DNA from: Psychroflexus aestuariivivens
GTDB lineage: Bacteria; Bacteroidota; Bacteroidia; Flavobacteriales; Flavobacteriaceae
Assembly: GCF_004010055.1 (NCBI RefSeq)
Contig: NZ_RQVT01000061.1
Coordinates: forward strand, 1 to 64,000
Direction of reading: 5' to 3'
Length of the DNA: 64,000 nucleotides
This document shows, piece by piece, positions 28,058 through 36,631 of this stretch (position 1 is its first letter; each line of letters starts with the position of its first letter). The notes beneath the pieces are model-generated. The model was not told the DNA's origin and made no database searches. It saw only the letters and a list, made by a program, of their open reading frames with translations. The position numbers and the translations under genes are program-made.

Positions 28058-28984
28058 TTGACATTTAGCAACTTGCGAAAATCAATTCAGTTGAGGCTGA
28101 AAACTTTTTGGATGCCTCGGCTTCAATTTGAGACTTCAAAACATGTATTGCTTTTTTCAGATCCACGCGGTGGCAGCACTTGGCTGGCAGAAGTTTTGTG
28201 CAGAGCCACTCAAAAACCGATGATTTTTGAACCGCTTCACCTCAAAAATGTCTCAAAAGTCAAAGAAATTGGCTTTGGTTGGCGACAATATATTCCTGAG
28301 GATGCCAACTGGCCTGAAGCTAAAAATTATTTTCAAAATTTGTTTTCTGGAAAAATCATGAATTGGTGGTTGGCACAAATGAGTCCACGCAATGCGTTGG
28401 TCAATAGTGATTCCGCTGTTATTAAGTTCTGCAGAGGATCGATGCTTCTGCCCTATTTGGTGAAAAATTTTAAATTCGATTTGCTTCCAGTTTATATGGT
28501 TCGCCATCCGTTTGGCGTTGTCGCTTCACAGTTGAAACATGGCAGCTGGTCGCATACCGATGAAAAATTCTCACTTCCGCAAACACATTATAATGAAGTG
28601 TTCAAAATTCATCAAGAATATTTGGAAAGCTTAACCTCGAAAGCCGAATTGCTAACAGCTTATTGGTGCATCACTAATTCGGTTGTTCTGAAACATCCTG
28701 AGAACAACAGAAAATGGATTACAATTTATTACGAACATTTGGTAACTTCACCTGAAAAGGTTTTAGAAGAAATTTTTCAGCGTTGGAATATCGAAACTGA
28801 TCTTAAAAATTTAGATATTGAAAAGCGAAGTAAAACAGCTTTAAGTGAATCTAAAATTGAACCTGAAATTCAGATTTCTTCTTGGCGAAATTTCTTTTCA
28901 GAATTAGAAATCGATAAAATGCAGGCCGTTCTTAAGTATTTTGAAATTTTCAAATATAGCAGAGATATTTATCCAAAATTGTGA
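28058..28984 (+). CDS. Sulfotransferase family protein
   Basis: The protein has up to 308 residues and resembles PAPS-dependent sulfotransferases. The 5'-phosphosulfate loop is FSDPRGGSTWLAE near the N-terminus and the 3'-phosphate region is VRHPFGVVASQLKHGSW in the middle. No signal peptide is seen, so it should act on a cytoplasmic or membrane-associated acceptor such as a glycan, lipid or small metabolite, which I cannot identify. The full frame starts with TTG at 28058; an ATG at 28112 would give a 290-aa protein that still contains the loop. It lies 34 bases after the TPM gene on the same strand and converges almost without gap on the next gene. Confidence 0.7.
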   Translation: MTFSNLRKSIQLRLKTFWMPRLQFETSKHVLLFSDPRGGSTWLAEVLCRATQKPMIFEPLHLKNVSKVKEIGFGWRQYIPEDANWPEAKNYFQNLFSGKIMNWWLAQMSPRNALVNSDSAVIKFCRGSMLLPYLVKNFKFDLLPVYMVRHPFGVVASQLKHGSWSHTDEKFSLPQTHYNEVFKIHQEYLESLTSKAELLTAYWCITNSVVLKHPENNRKWITIYYEHLVTSPEKVLEEIFQRWNIETDLKNLDIEKRSKTALSESKIEPEIQISSWRNFFSELEIDKMQAVLKYFEIFKYSRDIYPKL

Positions 28985-28990
28985 TTTCAC

Positions 28991-31759
28991 TTACCAACCT
29001 CTTCGTTTATTATTTGGATCCTTTCCTCCGAATTTACTAAATTTATAAGTAAAACTCACCATAAAATATCGTTCCAAAATCAGTTGGTCGGTATCTTGAA
29101 CAAAATCATCTCCTGTTGTTCTTCGTGTTCCGATATTTTGATCCAACAAATCGTAAACTTTGAATTTCAACGTGGCGTTTTCATCCAAAAACTGGTAACC
29201 GAGACTCATATTCCATTGCAATGAAGTAGATCTAAAGTCTGCTGCCACATTGCCGTATTTAAAATAAGTGATATCATTTCCAAACACTACATTTTTTGGC
29301 CAATAAGTTGTTGCTTCAAATGAAAAATTCAAATTGGTGAATTCTTCATTTCGATCGGAGTTGATGTTGTAATTTCTTAAGTTATAATCAATTCCAAAAC
29401 GTGGCGTAAGTGTTACAACCTCATCTTTTTCATAGGTAATACCAAGTCCTGGTGATATTACGTAATTTTCACTTTCAAAACGTTGTCCGTTGGTAAAGCC
29501 TAAATTTTTAGCGTACCGACCATTTATGTTACCACGCAACCTATAAGTATCTTCATTTTCAGATTTAATTTGTTTGCTATAATAAAAATTTAGGTAAGCA
29601 TTTTGGACGCCACTTATATTGTCGTAAGTCGTTGTTCGCAATAAATCTTCGTCGGTGAAATTTACTGAAACAACCTGATCAGTTATGTAGGTATAATTTG
29701 CGTAGAAACCATATCCAGATCTGGTTTTAAAATCGAAATTATTGAAATTGGCACTAATCCTTTGACTAAAAGAAGGTTTCAAATTTGGATTACCTTCGAT
29801 GACATTCAATGGATTGGTTTGAATTCTAACTGGTTGTAATTGCTGCACATTAGGAATATCTGTACTATTTCTGTAATAAAAACTCAGCCTTTTAGACTTC
29901 TCAAAACTATATCGAATATTAGCACTTGCAAAAAGATTATTGAAATCATTATCGAAACCAACATTTTGAATCAGATTTTCTGTTTTCAAACTGGTATTTA
30001 GCAATCCCACATCAAATCCAGTTCGTAATTTTTCTCCTTCATATTGCAATCCAAAACTTGGAATATGTTTTTCCCCTTTCACTTCAAACTCATTACTCAA
30101 ATTTTCATTGAAATCTGAATAATCATTTGTACTATCATTAAAATCAAAAACGCTCCTTTCATTTTTACTTGATTCAATTTCATATGAGTATGAAAAATCC
30201 AAAAACAAATTTTCGGTCATTACAGCACGATATCTAGCACCAAGTTCGTAAGAATCTGAATGATTGTCTTCTGAAATCAATTGGTCTTGGATTTCTGTAT
30301 TGGCATTATCTCCAAAGGTTTGCCGTTCAGAAAAGAAAAAGTTATCACTTTCGGTTTTGCTGTTCCTATTTCTAAAATTCAAACTTACGAATGCACCACG
30401 ATCACCAAATTTACGAGTCGCATATAGATTATTATTAAAGTTTAAACTGGTGTTTTCTGAATTATTTTCACTTATAGAAGAGTTGAACAAATCTCCATTT
30501 TCATCTAATGATTCTGAGGTATTCGAGCTTTGAGATGTCCCTTTGTTGATATTGATAGAGGGACGAATAGAAATTCTAGTTAGTGTATCTGGTTCTATAG
30601 AAAAATCCATGTTTCCTCTATGAGAATCATTATCTCTTATCGAACTATTTTCTGAATTTGAAAAAAAGTTTCGATCTGGCAAAATATTTTCTCTTCTTGT
30701 TGAAGTCCTTGTTCTTGTTTCATTGCCACCGTAAAAATAATCTGTAGAAATTTCGTATTTATCATCCCATTCATCTACAAAGTTTAGTCCAGCAGTTTCT
30801 GATTTGGTGATCCCGTTATTATTGCCAAAATTTATTCCGTTGATACCAAAACTACCTCCTGAATTTCTTGTCACTGAATAAGCCCGACTGCCCATAGCAT
30901 CGTAAACTTCGTCAAAACTAAACCCAGAACTGTTTATATTATTAGAGCTTGCCAAAATACTAAGACGTCTTTCATTTTGAAAATAATTAGCAATACCACT
31001 CATTTCATAACGCTCATCTGTACCACCGCCAACAGTTGCACGTGAGAAGAAACCGCGATTTTTATCTTCGTCAATGGTAATATTGATGGTTTTGTTTTCA
31101 GAATCTCCTTCTTCTCCCGTAAATTCCTGGGATTTCGTTTTCGTATCGACAACTTGGATTTTATTGATAATTTCTTTTGGTAAATTTTTCGTAGCAATTT
31201 TTGGATCATCACCAAAAAACTCTTTACCATTGACCATTATTCTCTGAACTGGCTTTCCGTTTACTGTTATATTTCCTGAAGCATCGACTTCAACCCCTGG
31301 CAATTCTTTTAGTGTTTCTTCCAAATTGGCATTGGGACGGGTCTTAAAAGAAGCTGCATTAAATTCCAAAGTATCTTGTTTTATGGTAATTGGGGAGCGG
31401 TCGACTTTTAGAATTACTTCGTCAAGATTGCTAGCCATTTCTTGCATTTTGATGTCTCCTAAATCAATTTCAGAATCGGTCAATTCGATAATATTTTGAT
31501 AAGGCTGCATTCCTGTATAACTTACATTTAGTCTAATTTTAGGAGATTTCGTTTTAATTTCAACTGAAAAATCACCCGATTTATCTGAGATTGTATAATT
31601 CAACATGGTTGAATCCTGAACACTTTCAGCATAAATTGTAGCTGAAGATAAAGTTTGATTTGTGGTTTTATCGATAATTCTACCAGAAATTGTGTATTCT
31701 TGAGCTGAAAGTAAACTTGTAAACAAAATAAAGCAAAGGGCAAATAGGAGTTTTGGCAT
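28991..31759 (-). CDS. TonB-dependent-receptor-like outer membrane beta-barrel protein
   Basis: The 922-aa protein has a signal peptide (about 1-19) and an N-terminal carboxypeptidase-regulatory-like (CarboxypepD_reg) domain with YTISGRIIDKTTNQTLSSATIYA. A plug region follows, with LEETLKELPGVEVDASGNITVNGKPVQRIMVNGKEFFGDDP, and then a long beta-barrel of the outer membrane OMP_b-brl_3 type. It lacks an obvious SusD partner gene, so glycan import through a SusCD pair is unlikely; such stand-alone barrels are common in flavobacteria with unknown substrates. It ends six bases from the convergent sulfotransferase gene. The last residues form a basic tail (NNKRRGW) rather than the usual terminal aromatic strand signature alone. 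Confidence 0.85.
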   Translation of the reverse strand: MPKLLFALCFILFTSLLSAQEYTISGRIIDKTTNQTLSSATIYAESVQDSTMLNYTISDKSGDFSVEIKTKSPKIRLNVSYTGMQPYQNIIELTDSEIDLGDIKMQEMASNLDEVILKVDRSPITIKQDTLEFNAASFKTRPNANLEETLKELPGVEVDASGNITVNGKPVQRIMVNGKEFFGDDPKIATKNLPKEIINKIQVVDTKTKSQEFTGEEGDSENKTINITIDEDKNRGFFSRATVGGGTDERYEMSGIANYFQNERRLSILASSNNINSSGFSFDEVYDAMGSRAYSVTRNSGGSFGINGINFGNNNGITKSETAGLNFVDEWDDKYEISTDYFYGGNETRTRTSTRRENILPDRNFFSNSENSSIRDNDSHRGNMDFSIEPDTLTRISIRPSININKGTSQSSNTSESLDENGDLFNSSISENNSENTSLNFNNNLYATRKFGDRGAFVSLNFRNRNSKTESDNFFFSERQTFGDNANTEIQDQLISEDNHSDSYELGARYRAVMTENLFLDFSYSYEIESSKNERSVFDFNDSTNDYSDFNENLSNEFEVKGEKHIPSFGLQYEGEKLRTGFDVGLLNTSLKTENLIQNVGFDNDFNNLFASANIRYSFEKSKRLSFYYRNSTDIPNVQQLQPVRIQTNPLNVIEGNPNLKPSFSQRISANFNNFDFKTRSGYGFYANYTYITDQVVSVNFTDEDLLRTTTYDNISGVQNAYLNFYYSKQIKSENEDTYRLRGNINGRYAKNLGFTNGQRFESENYVISPGLGITYEKDEVVTLTPRFGIDYNLRNYNINSDRNEEFTNLNFSFEATTYWPKNVVFGNDITYFKYGNVAADFRSTSLQWNMSLGYQFLDENATLKFKVYDLLDQNIGTRRTTGDDFVQDTDQLILERYFMVSFTYKFSKFGGKDPNNKRRGW

Positions 31760-32093
31760 GATTGGTTATAATTTTTTGGTTCACTAAGACTTAGAAAAAG
31801 CCACAAGGTTAAATTATAACTAAAAAAATCGTTGAATATTATACAGGTTTAAGTTGAATTTAAAATTTGTCTGATTCACTGATTTATTTTTATTCTAAAA
31901 AAATAAACATAACCAACTGATTGTATACGAATTGAATTAGATATTATCTAGCTTTCAAAAATTATATTTTCATAAAAAATTTAAACAAATTTCTAAATTG
32001 AATAGATTGAAGTGAAAAGTGAAAATAAAAAAAACGAGGATAAACCTCGTTTTTTACTTTCTTGATAAGAAATCTAAAATATTATAGAATGAA
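31760..32093. other. Intergenic region between barrel protein and ohr
   Basis: This 334-base AT-rich stretch has no supported gene. It holds the ohr terminator hairpin at 32031-32054 and presumably the promoter of the downstream barrel gene, but I find no good TTG/TAnnTTTG pair for it. Confidence 0.5.
32031..32054. terminator. Terminator after ohr
   Basis: AAAACGAGG (32031-32039) pairs with CCTCGTTTT (32045-32053) around a 5-base loop, with A and T runs on either side. It lies about 40 bases beyond the ohr stop and works in the minus orientation. Confidence 0.8.
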
Positions 32094-32522
32094 TTACTCG
32101 TCTCTGAGTAAATTCAAAGTCACATCAATATTATCTCTTGTCGCACGAGAAAACGGACATACTTCATGAGCTTCATTAACTAACTTTTCGCCAGTTTCAA
32201 TATCATCAACACCTGGCAAATATGAATCTAGAACGACCGCAAGTTGTAAATCTCCCTCGTCGGTTTTCCCGATACTCACATTCGCTGTAACGCTAAAATC
32301 GCCTAAATCTACTTTATGTTTAGAAGCGACTAAGCCCAAAGCACTACCAAAACAAGCAGAATAAGCAGAGCCAAAAAGTTGCTCTGGATTTACACCATCG
32401 CCACCATCTCCACCAAGTCCTTTTGGCATACTTAAAGGTAAATCTATCGGTCCGTCTTCAGTTTTTACGTGGCCTTTTCTGCCGCCTTTAGCTGTTGCTT
32501 TCGCTGTATAAAGTGTCTCCAT
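32094..32522 (-). CDS. ohr: Organic hydroperoxide resistance protein
   Basis: The 142-aa enzyme is a thiol peroxidase of the Ohr/OsmC fold that reduces organic hydroperoxides, using lipoylated proteins as reductant in studied members. Both redox cysteines are present: Cys57 in YSACFGSAL and Cys122 in EVCPFSRATRDNI. The NPEQLF block supplies the conserved Glu47. The N-terminal pattern with GGRKGHV and LSMPKGLGG is that of Ohr rather than OsmC. It is a single gene with its own terminator, divergent from meaB. No OhrR-type regulator is visible in the window. Confidence 0.92.
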   Translation of the reverse strand: METLYTAKATAKGGRKGHVKTEDGPIDLPLSMPKGLGGDGGDGVNPEQLFGSAYSACFGSALGLVASKHKVDLGDFSVTANVSIGKTDEGDLQLAVVLDSYLPGVDDIETGEKLVNEAHEVCPFSRATRDNIDVTLNLLRDE

Positions 32523-32587
32523 TTTATTTTTTTTAAAAGTTCATTCGAATATACTAATCGCAATGACTGTTTAAAAAAATGAATTCA

Positions 32588-32595
32588 TAAATTTG
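32588..32595 (+). promoter_or_regulatory. Candidate -7 element for meaB
   Basis: TAAATTTG matches TAnnTTTG exactly and lies 18 bases before the meaB ATG; no TTG is found at the usual distance upstream. The start site would be near 32602. Confidence 0.35.
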
Positions 32596-32613
32596 TACTA
32601 AATCTAAGATTAA

Positions 32614-33699
32614 ATGTCTTCAAAAGAAACAAATAAATCCGCACTTCCTGAAAACGAAAGTGCCACCAGCACGAATTTAAGCCAAACTTCAGCTGAAAGA
32701 ATTAAAGCATTGCGGAGGCAAAAAATAGATGTGGAAGATCTGATTCAGAAGATTTTAGACGGTAATAAAACTGCATTAAGTCGCGCTATTACATTAATTG
32801 AAAGTCAACAAAAAAAGCACAACTCCAACATAAAAACAATTATCAAATCTTGCTTACCTCACGCCAATAAATCCATTAGAATTGGAATTACTGGTGTTCC
32901 AGGCGTTGGTAAAAGCACATTTATAGAAAGTTTTGGTCTACAACTTATTTCTGAAGGAAAAAAGGTAGCCGTCCTAGCAGTTGATCCAACAAGTTCAATA
33001 ACGCGTGGTAGTATTTTGGGTGACAAAACACGTATGGAAAAATTAGTTTTGGAACAAAATGCATTCATTCGTCCAACAGCCTCAGGCGAATCGCTTGGTG
33101 GCGTGGCAAGAAAAACCCGTGAAAGTATTCTGCTATGTGAAGCTGCTGGTTATGATGTCATTTTAGTAGAAACCGTTGGCGTTGGACAAAGTGAAACGGC
33201 GGTTCACAGCATGACAGATTTCTTTTTACTTCTGAAATTAGCCGGTGCTGGCGATGAACTACAAGGCATTAAGCGCGGCATTATAGAAATGGCAGATGCG
33301 ATTGTTATCAATAAAGCAGATGGTGAAAATATAAAAGCGGCGAAAAATGCTAAAGTAGAATTCAATCGGGCGCTGCATATGTATCCTGCAAAACAAAACG
33401 GTTGGTCTCCCAAAGTAAAGTTAGCAAGTGCACTGAAAAATGAAGGTATTGATAAAGTTTGGAGCATGATTTCAAAATATTTTGAAACCACTAAAAACAA
33501 TGGTTATTTTGAACAAAAACGAATTGATCAAAATAAATTTTGGCTCAAACAAAGTATTGAAGATGCTTTGAAAAAGAATTTTTATCAAAATGAAACTATA
33601 AAAAAAGCATTGCCAGAAATATTTAGAAAGATTGAGGCCAACGAAACTACGCCTTTTGAAGCTGCGGAATATTTACTCGATTTACTAAATCAAAACTAA
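32614..33699 (+). CDS. meaB: MeaB/ArgK-family GTPase for methylmalonyl-CoA mutase
   Basis: The 361-aa G3E-class GTPase protects and reloads B12-dependent methylmalonyl-CoA mutase. It has the P-loop GVPGVGKS at 94-101, the switch region VDPTSSITRGSILGDKTRM, VETVGVGQSE (Walker B and base-sensing region) and the guanine-specifying NKADG. The C-terminal dimerisation arm typical of MeaB is present. The N-terminus (1-35) is poorly conserved, Ser/Thr-rich. The mutase genes are not in this window. The stop codon overlaps that of the convergent PAP2 gene by four bases. Confidence 0.92.
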   Translation: MSSKETNKSALPENESATSTNLSQTSAERIKALRRQKIDVEDLIQKILDGNKTALSRAITLIESQQKKHNSNIKTIIKSCLPHANKSIRIGITGVPGVGKSTFIESFGLQLISEGKKVAVLAVDPTSSITRGSILGDKTRMEKLVLEQNAFIRPTASGESLGGVARKTRESILLCEAAGYDVILVETVGVGQSETAVHSMTDFFLLLKLAGAGDELQGIKRGIIEMADAIVINKADGENIKAAKNAKVEFNRALHMYPAKQNGWSPKVKLASALKNEGIDKVWSMISKYFETTKNNGYFEQKRIDQNKFWLKQSIEDALKKNFYQNETIKKALPEIFRKIEANETTPFEAAEYLLDLLNQN

Positions 33700-34268
33700 T
33701 CTTGCCTTACGTTGAATTTGCTTTGTAGCACCAAATGCAATCGATACAAACCGTAGCCAACAAGAACACCAATAATACCTCCAGTCAAAATGTCACCTGG
33801 ATAATGCACGCCAATGTAAATTCTGCTGTAGGTTACAAAAAAAGCCCAAATCAATAGCCAAAGCATAATATTTTTATAGTGCTTTTTCAAAAGATTGCCA
33901 ATCAACACAGCCACGGCAAAAGAACTGATAGCATGTCCAGAAAAATAGCCATATTTTCCACACCGTTTAGCTAAAAAACGCCCATGTTCTATGAAATCTT
34001 CGTTGCAAGGTCTTGGTCTTTCGAAGGTGTCTTTGAAAATATTTGCAAATTGATCGGTAAAAGCCACCATCACACCAACAATTAAAATCGTAATTAAAAG
34101 CCCCTTAGCTTTTAAAGCTCTAAAAACTAAGAATAATAAAATTGCATAAAGTGGCATTGAAATCTCTTTTTCGGTGATAAACACCCAAAACCAATCCCAT
34201 TCTTTGATTCCTAGATTATTGAGATATAAAAAAAGTTCAGTATCTAATTGCTTCAACTTTTCTATCAT
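33696..34268 (-). CDS. PAP2-family phosphatase (undecaprenyl-diphosphatase-like)
   Basis: The 190-aa integral membrane protein has about five to six helices and the three PAP2 phosphatase motifs: KDTFERPRP, SGHA and SRIYIGVHYPGD. Such proteins dephosphorylate undecaprenyl diphosphate or other lipid phosphates on the periplasmic face; PgpB/YbjG-type recycling of the cell-wall lipid carrier is the likeliest role. Its start overlaps the stop of the 74-aa gene (TAATG), which in turn overlaps the MATE gene, so three genes are translated as a coupled unit. Confidence 0.88.
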   Translation of the reverse strand: MIEKLKQLDTELFLYLNNLGIKEWDWFWVFITEKEISMPLYAILLFLVFRALKAKGLLITILIVGVMVAFTDQFANIFKDTFERPRPCNEDFIEHGRFLAKRCGKYGYFSGHAISSFAVAVLIGNLLKKHYKNIMLWLLIWAFFVTYSRIYIGVHYPGDILTGGIIGVLVGYGLYRLHLVLQSKFNVRQD

Positions 34269-34492
34269 TACTGATATCTTTCAACTTCTCGGTCGTAAAA
34301 CTCAGAAGCTTCTTTAATTAAATTATTAGTTTCTTCAATTAACTCTTCTTGATTGTCCACATCAAATTCTTCTAGCCATTCTATTTCATCTGTTTTCAAA
34401 TCAATGATAAATCTAGGAAATTCAGTATGAATTATAAAAATAGATTCTGGCAAATCTGTGTTATCGCCTAAAATAAACCTTGGTAATTTCAT
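34268..34492 (-). CDS. Small acidic protein, function unknown (74 aa)
   Basis: The 74-aa product has no membrane helix and no cysteine. The first half looks like a small beta-sheet (LPRFILGD, SIFIIHTEFPRFIIDL) and the second half like an acidic amphipathic helix (EEFDVDNQEELIEETNNLIKEA). I do not recognise a family, though short proteins of this type occur in flavobacteria. It shares single-base start/stop overlaps with both neighbours (MATE upstream, PAP2 downstream), which argues that it is real and translated. Confidence 0.7.
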   Translation of the reverse strand: MKLPRFILGDNTDLPESIFIIHTEFPRFIIDLKTDEIEWLEEFDVDNQEELIEETNNLIKEASEFYDREVERYQ

Positions 34493-35856
34493 TATGAAGT
34501 TATGTTTTTCAAATCGAATTTTTCAATTTGTTGTTTAGATAAATAGTTAAAACGAATATACAACATTATTGCAGATGCAGTCAAACCTGAAAGTAAACCT
34601 AACCAAATTCCGCTACTTCCCAAAACGTCTGCTTTTCCTGCAAAATATGATACTGGGAAGCCAATGAGCCAATATGCGATGAAACATATCAAGGTTGGAA
34701 TTTTTACATCCTGAAGTCCGCGCAAAGCACCTAAAATAGTAACTTGCAGACCATCACTCAATTGAAAAAGTGCTGCAATAACTAAAAGCTGTGAAGCTAA
34801 TACAATAACTTCTGCATCGTCAATATATAAAGTTGGTAAGAAATTTTTCATCAAAATAAATCCTAAAGCGAAAATACTTTCAATCAAAAAAACTTGAAGA
34901 AAGATGGAGAAAGCAACGTCTCGCAAAGTCTTAAATTGTTGTTTTCCTTTCTGGTTGGCGACTCGAATTGTTGCAGTAACGCCAAGTCCAACGGCAATCA
35001 TAAAAGTCATGGAAGCTAAATTCAATGCAATTTGATTCGCAGCTTGTGGATTGGTTCCTAAAGTTCCAGCAAGCAAAACTGTAGCGGTAAAAATTCCACC
35101 TTCAAACAACATTTGTAAAGCTGTTGGAAAACCTAAATTGACAAGTCTCCTAAAAATATTTTTGCTTAATGGTCTTTTCATTAGAATGAAGTAAGATTTC
35201 AGTTTTGGACGACGGCTCAAAATGAAATATAAAAGCAAAAGCATGAACACACGAGAAATTAGTGTTCCGATGGCTGCACCCTCAAGTTCTAATCTTGGAA
35301 AAAACCAAACACCATAAATCAACAAATAATTAAAAATTACATTTACAATATTTGCCAAAAGCGTAGCATACATGGCGTATTTTGTCATTGACAAACCATC
35401 AGCAAACTGCTTAAACCCTTGAAAAATCATTAACGGAATTAAGGAAAATGCCACTATGTCAAGGTATGGCAAAGCCAAATCAACAACATCTGGTGGTTGA
35501 TCCATCATTTGTAAAATGGGTTTGGCTAAGAATAACAGCAAAAACAAAATTACACCATTGACAGTGCACATAATCAATCCATGTTGAAAATAAGCCCGTC
35601 CTTTTTGAGCATTTCCTTCACCATCTGCTTCAGCAATTAGTGGTGTAATAGCAAAACTAAAACCTATCCCCAAAAACAAGGCAAAAAACACCAATGTATT
35701 TCCTAAAGAAACTGCAGCCAGAGGTGCAGCCCCAAGTTGTCCTATCATTAAATTATCTATAAAACCGACCAAGACATGACCTAACTGCCCCATCATAATT
35801 GGAAAAGCCAAGTTTAAGTTTTTAGAAAACTCTTTGGTGTAAAGCGATAAATTCAA
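34492..35856 (-). CDS. MATE family multidrug exporter (NorM-like)
   Basis: The protein has about 454 residues and 12 membrane segments in the MATE pattern, with AFPIMMGQLGHVLVGFIDNLMIGQLGAAPLAAVSLGNT at the N-terminus and NPQAANQIALNLASMTFM in the second half. It should export cationic compounds by sodium or proton antiport. No ATG lies upstream of the first membrane helix. The longest frame starts with TTG at 35877, but that codon sits inside a -7 promoter match. TTG at 35856 gives MNLSLYTKEF, which fits the N-terminus I recall for flavobacterial homologues, and is preferred. It is the first gene of the MATE / 74-aa / PAP2 unit. Confidence 0.85.
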   Translation of the reverse strand: MNLSLYTKEFSKNLNLAFPIMMGQLGHVLVGFIDNLMIGQLGAAPLAAVSLGNTLVFFALFLGIGFSFAITPLIAEADGEGNAQKGRAYFQHGLIMCTVNGVILFLLLFLAKPILQMMDQPPDVVDLALPYLDIVAFSLIPLMIFQGFKQFADGLSMTKYAMYATLLANIVNVIFNYLLIYGVWFFPRLELEGAAIGTLISRVFMLLLLYFILSRRPKLKSYFILMKRPLSKNIFRRLVNLGFPTALQMLFEGGIFTATVLLAGTLGTNPQAANQIALNLASMTFMIAVGLGVTATIRVANQKGKQQFKTLRDVAFSIFLQVFLIESIFALGFILMKNFLPTLYIDDAEVIVLASQLLVIAALFQLSDGLQVTILGALRGLQDVKIPTLICFIAYWLIGFPVSYFAGKADVLGSSGIWLGLLSGLTASAIMLYIRFNYLSKQQIEKFDLKNITS

Positions 35857-35874
35857 ATGACAAAATTTAGTTTG

Positions 35875-35882
35875 CAAAAGTA
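35875..35882 (-). promoter_or_regulatory. Candidate -7 element for the MATE operon
   Basis: On the minus strand TACTTTTG matches TAnnTTTG. A start site near 35869 would place the preferred TTG start codon (35856) about 13 bases downstream. No clear -33 TTG is seen, so confidence is modest. Confidence 0.35.
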
Positions 35883-36003
35883 AGCTTTGACATCAATTTA
35901 TAGGAAAATGCTGTAATATTTTAAGCTAAATTTTTCAGAAGAAGGTTAAACCCAATTTTTAAATAGTATTGGGAAATGAAATGGCTGAGTTAGTATTTTA
36001 AAT

Positions 36004-36011
36004 TATATTTG
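36004..36011 (+). promoter_or_regulatory. Candidate -7 element for the GNAT-like gene
   Basis: TATATTTG matches TAnnTTTG exactly, 22 bases before the TTG start at 36034; the start site would be near 36018. A matching -33 TTG is not evident. Confidence 0.4.
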
Positions 36012-36033
36012 AACTCTAAAAAAACGACTGATT

Positions 36034-36630
36034 TTGAAGAAAGATTACGACAAAGGTGAAGTGATTGAGCATGTAGCACAGATTTTACAAGAAATTCCAA
36101 CTTCTATGGAAATTGTAAAGGATGATTCTAAAAAAGAATGGCGTTTTAGGTATTTAGCCAAACATATGATTGAAAAAGCAATCAAAAAAGATGCACTTTT
36201 AGTTTCTGATGATGGTCGGGGAATCGCTATTTTTTTCAAAATGGATGGTAAAGGCGATGGTTTTTGGACAGAATTACTAAACGACTTGAAGTTAGCTATC
36301 AATGTTACAGGTATTAAAAAGGGATTGAAAGCTTTAAAATCTCAAAAATTTGTAAGACAACAACGACCAAATGAAGGTGAGTTTCTTTACTGCTGGTTTT
36401 GGGGAATTTTGCCCGATGCTCGTGGAAATACAAGTGACAAAACGCCTTACAAAATGAAGGACGAAATGTTCAGAATCTCCAAAGCTTTGCAATTGCCAAT
36501 TTATGCTGAAACTCGCATTAGAAAAGTGAGTGTCGCTTATCGACGTTATGGATTTGAATTGCTGAAAGATTGGAAGCATCCAAGTGGAGATATTATGTAT
36601 TTTCTAAAATATACTCCTCCAAAAAACTGA
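36034..36630 (+). CDS. GNAT-like acetyltransferase fold protein
   Basis: The 198-aa protein resembles GNAT N-acetyltransferases in overall layout: an N-terminal helix pair, strands around DALLVSDDGRGIAIFFK, and a C-terminal part with CWFWGILPDARGN, ISKALQLPIYAETRIRKVSVAYRRYGFELLKDW and MYFLKY. That last stretch looks like the strand-helix end of a GNAT domain with the typical Tyr-x-x-Gly-Phe. The acetyl-CoA loop (Q/RxxGxG/A) is not clear, so catalytic activity is uncertain. There is no ATG between the in-frame stop at 36010 and residue 25, so TTG at 36034 is the likely start; ATG at 36106 is the alternative. It ends one base before the convergent next gene. Confidence 0.65.
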   Translation: MKKDYDKGEVIEHVAQILQEIPTSMEIVKDDSKKEWRFRYLAKHMIEKAIKKDALLVSDDGRGIAIFFKMDGKGDGFWTELLNDLKLAINVTGIKKGLKALKSQKFVRQQRPNEGEFLYCWFWGILPDARGNTSDKTPYKMKDEMFRISKALQLPIYAETRIRKVSVAYRRYGFELLKDWKHPSGDIMYFLKYTPPKN

Positions 36631-36631
36631 A

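Noticed and set aside
28991-31759. SusC of a polysaccharide utilisation locus
   Set aside because: No SusD-like gene, glycosidase or regulator adjoins it; it is a stand-alone barrel of the OMP_b-brl_3 type.
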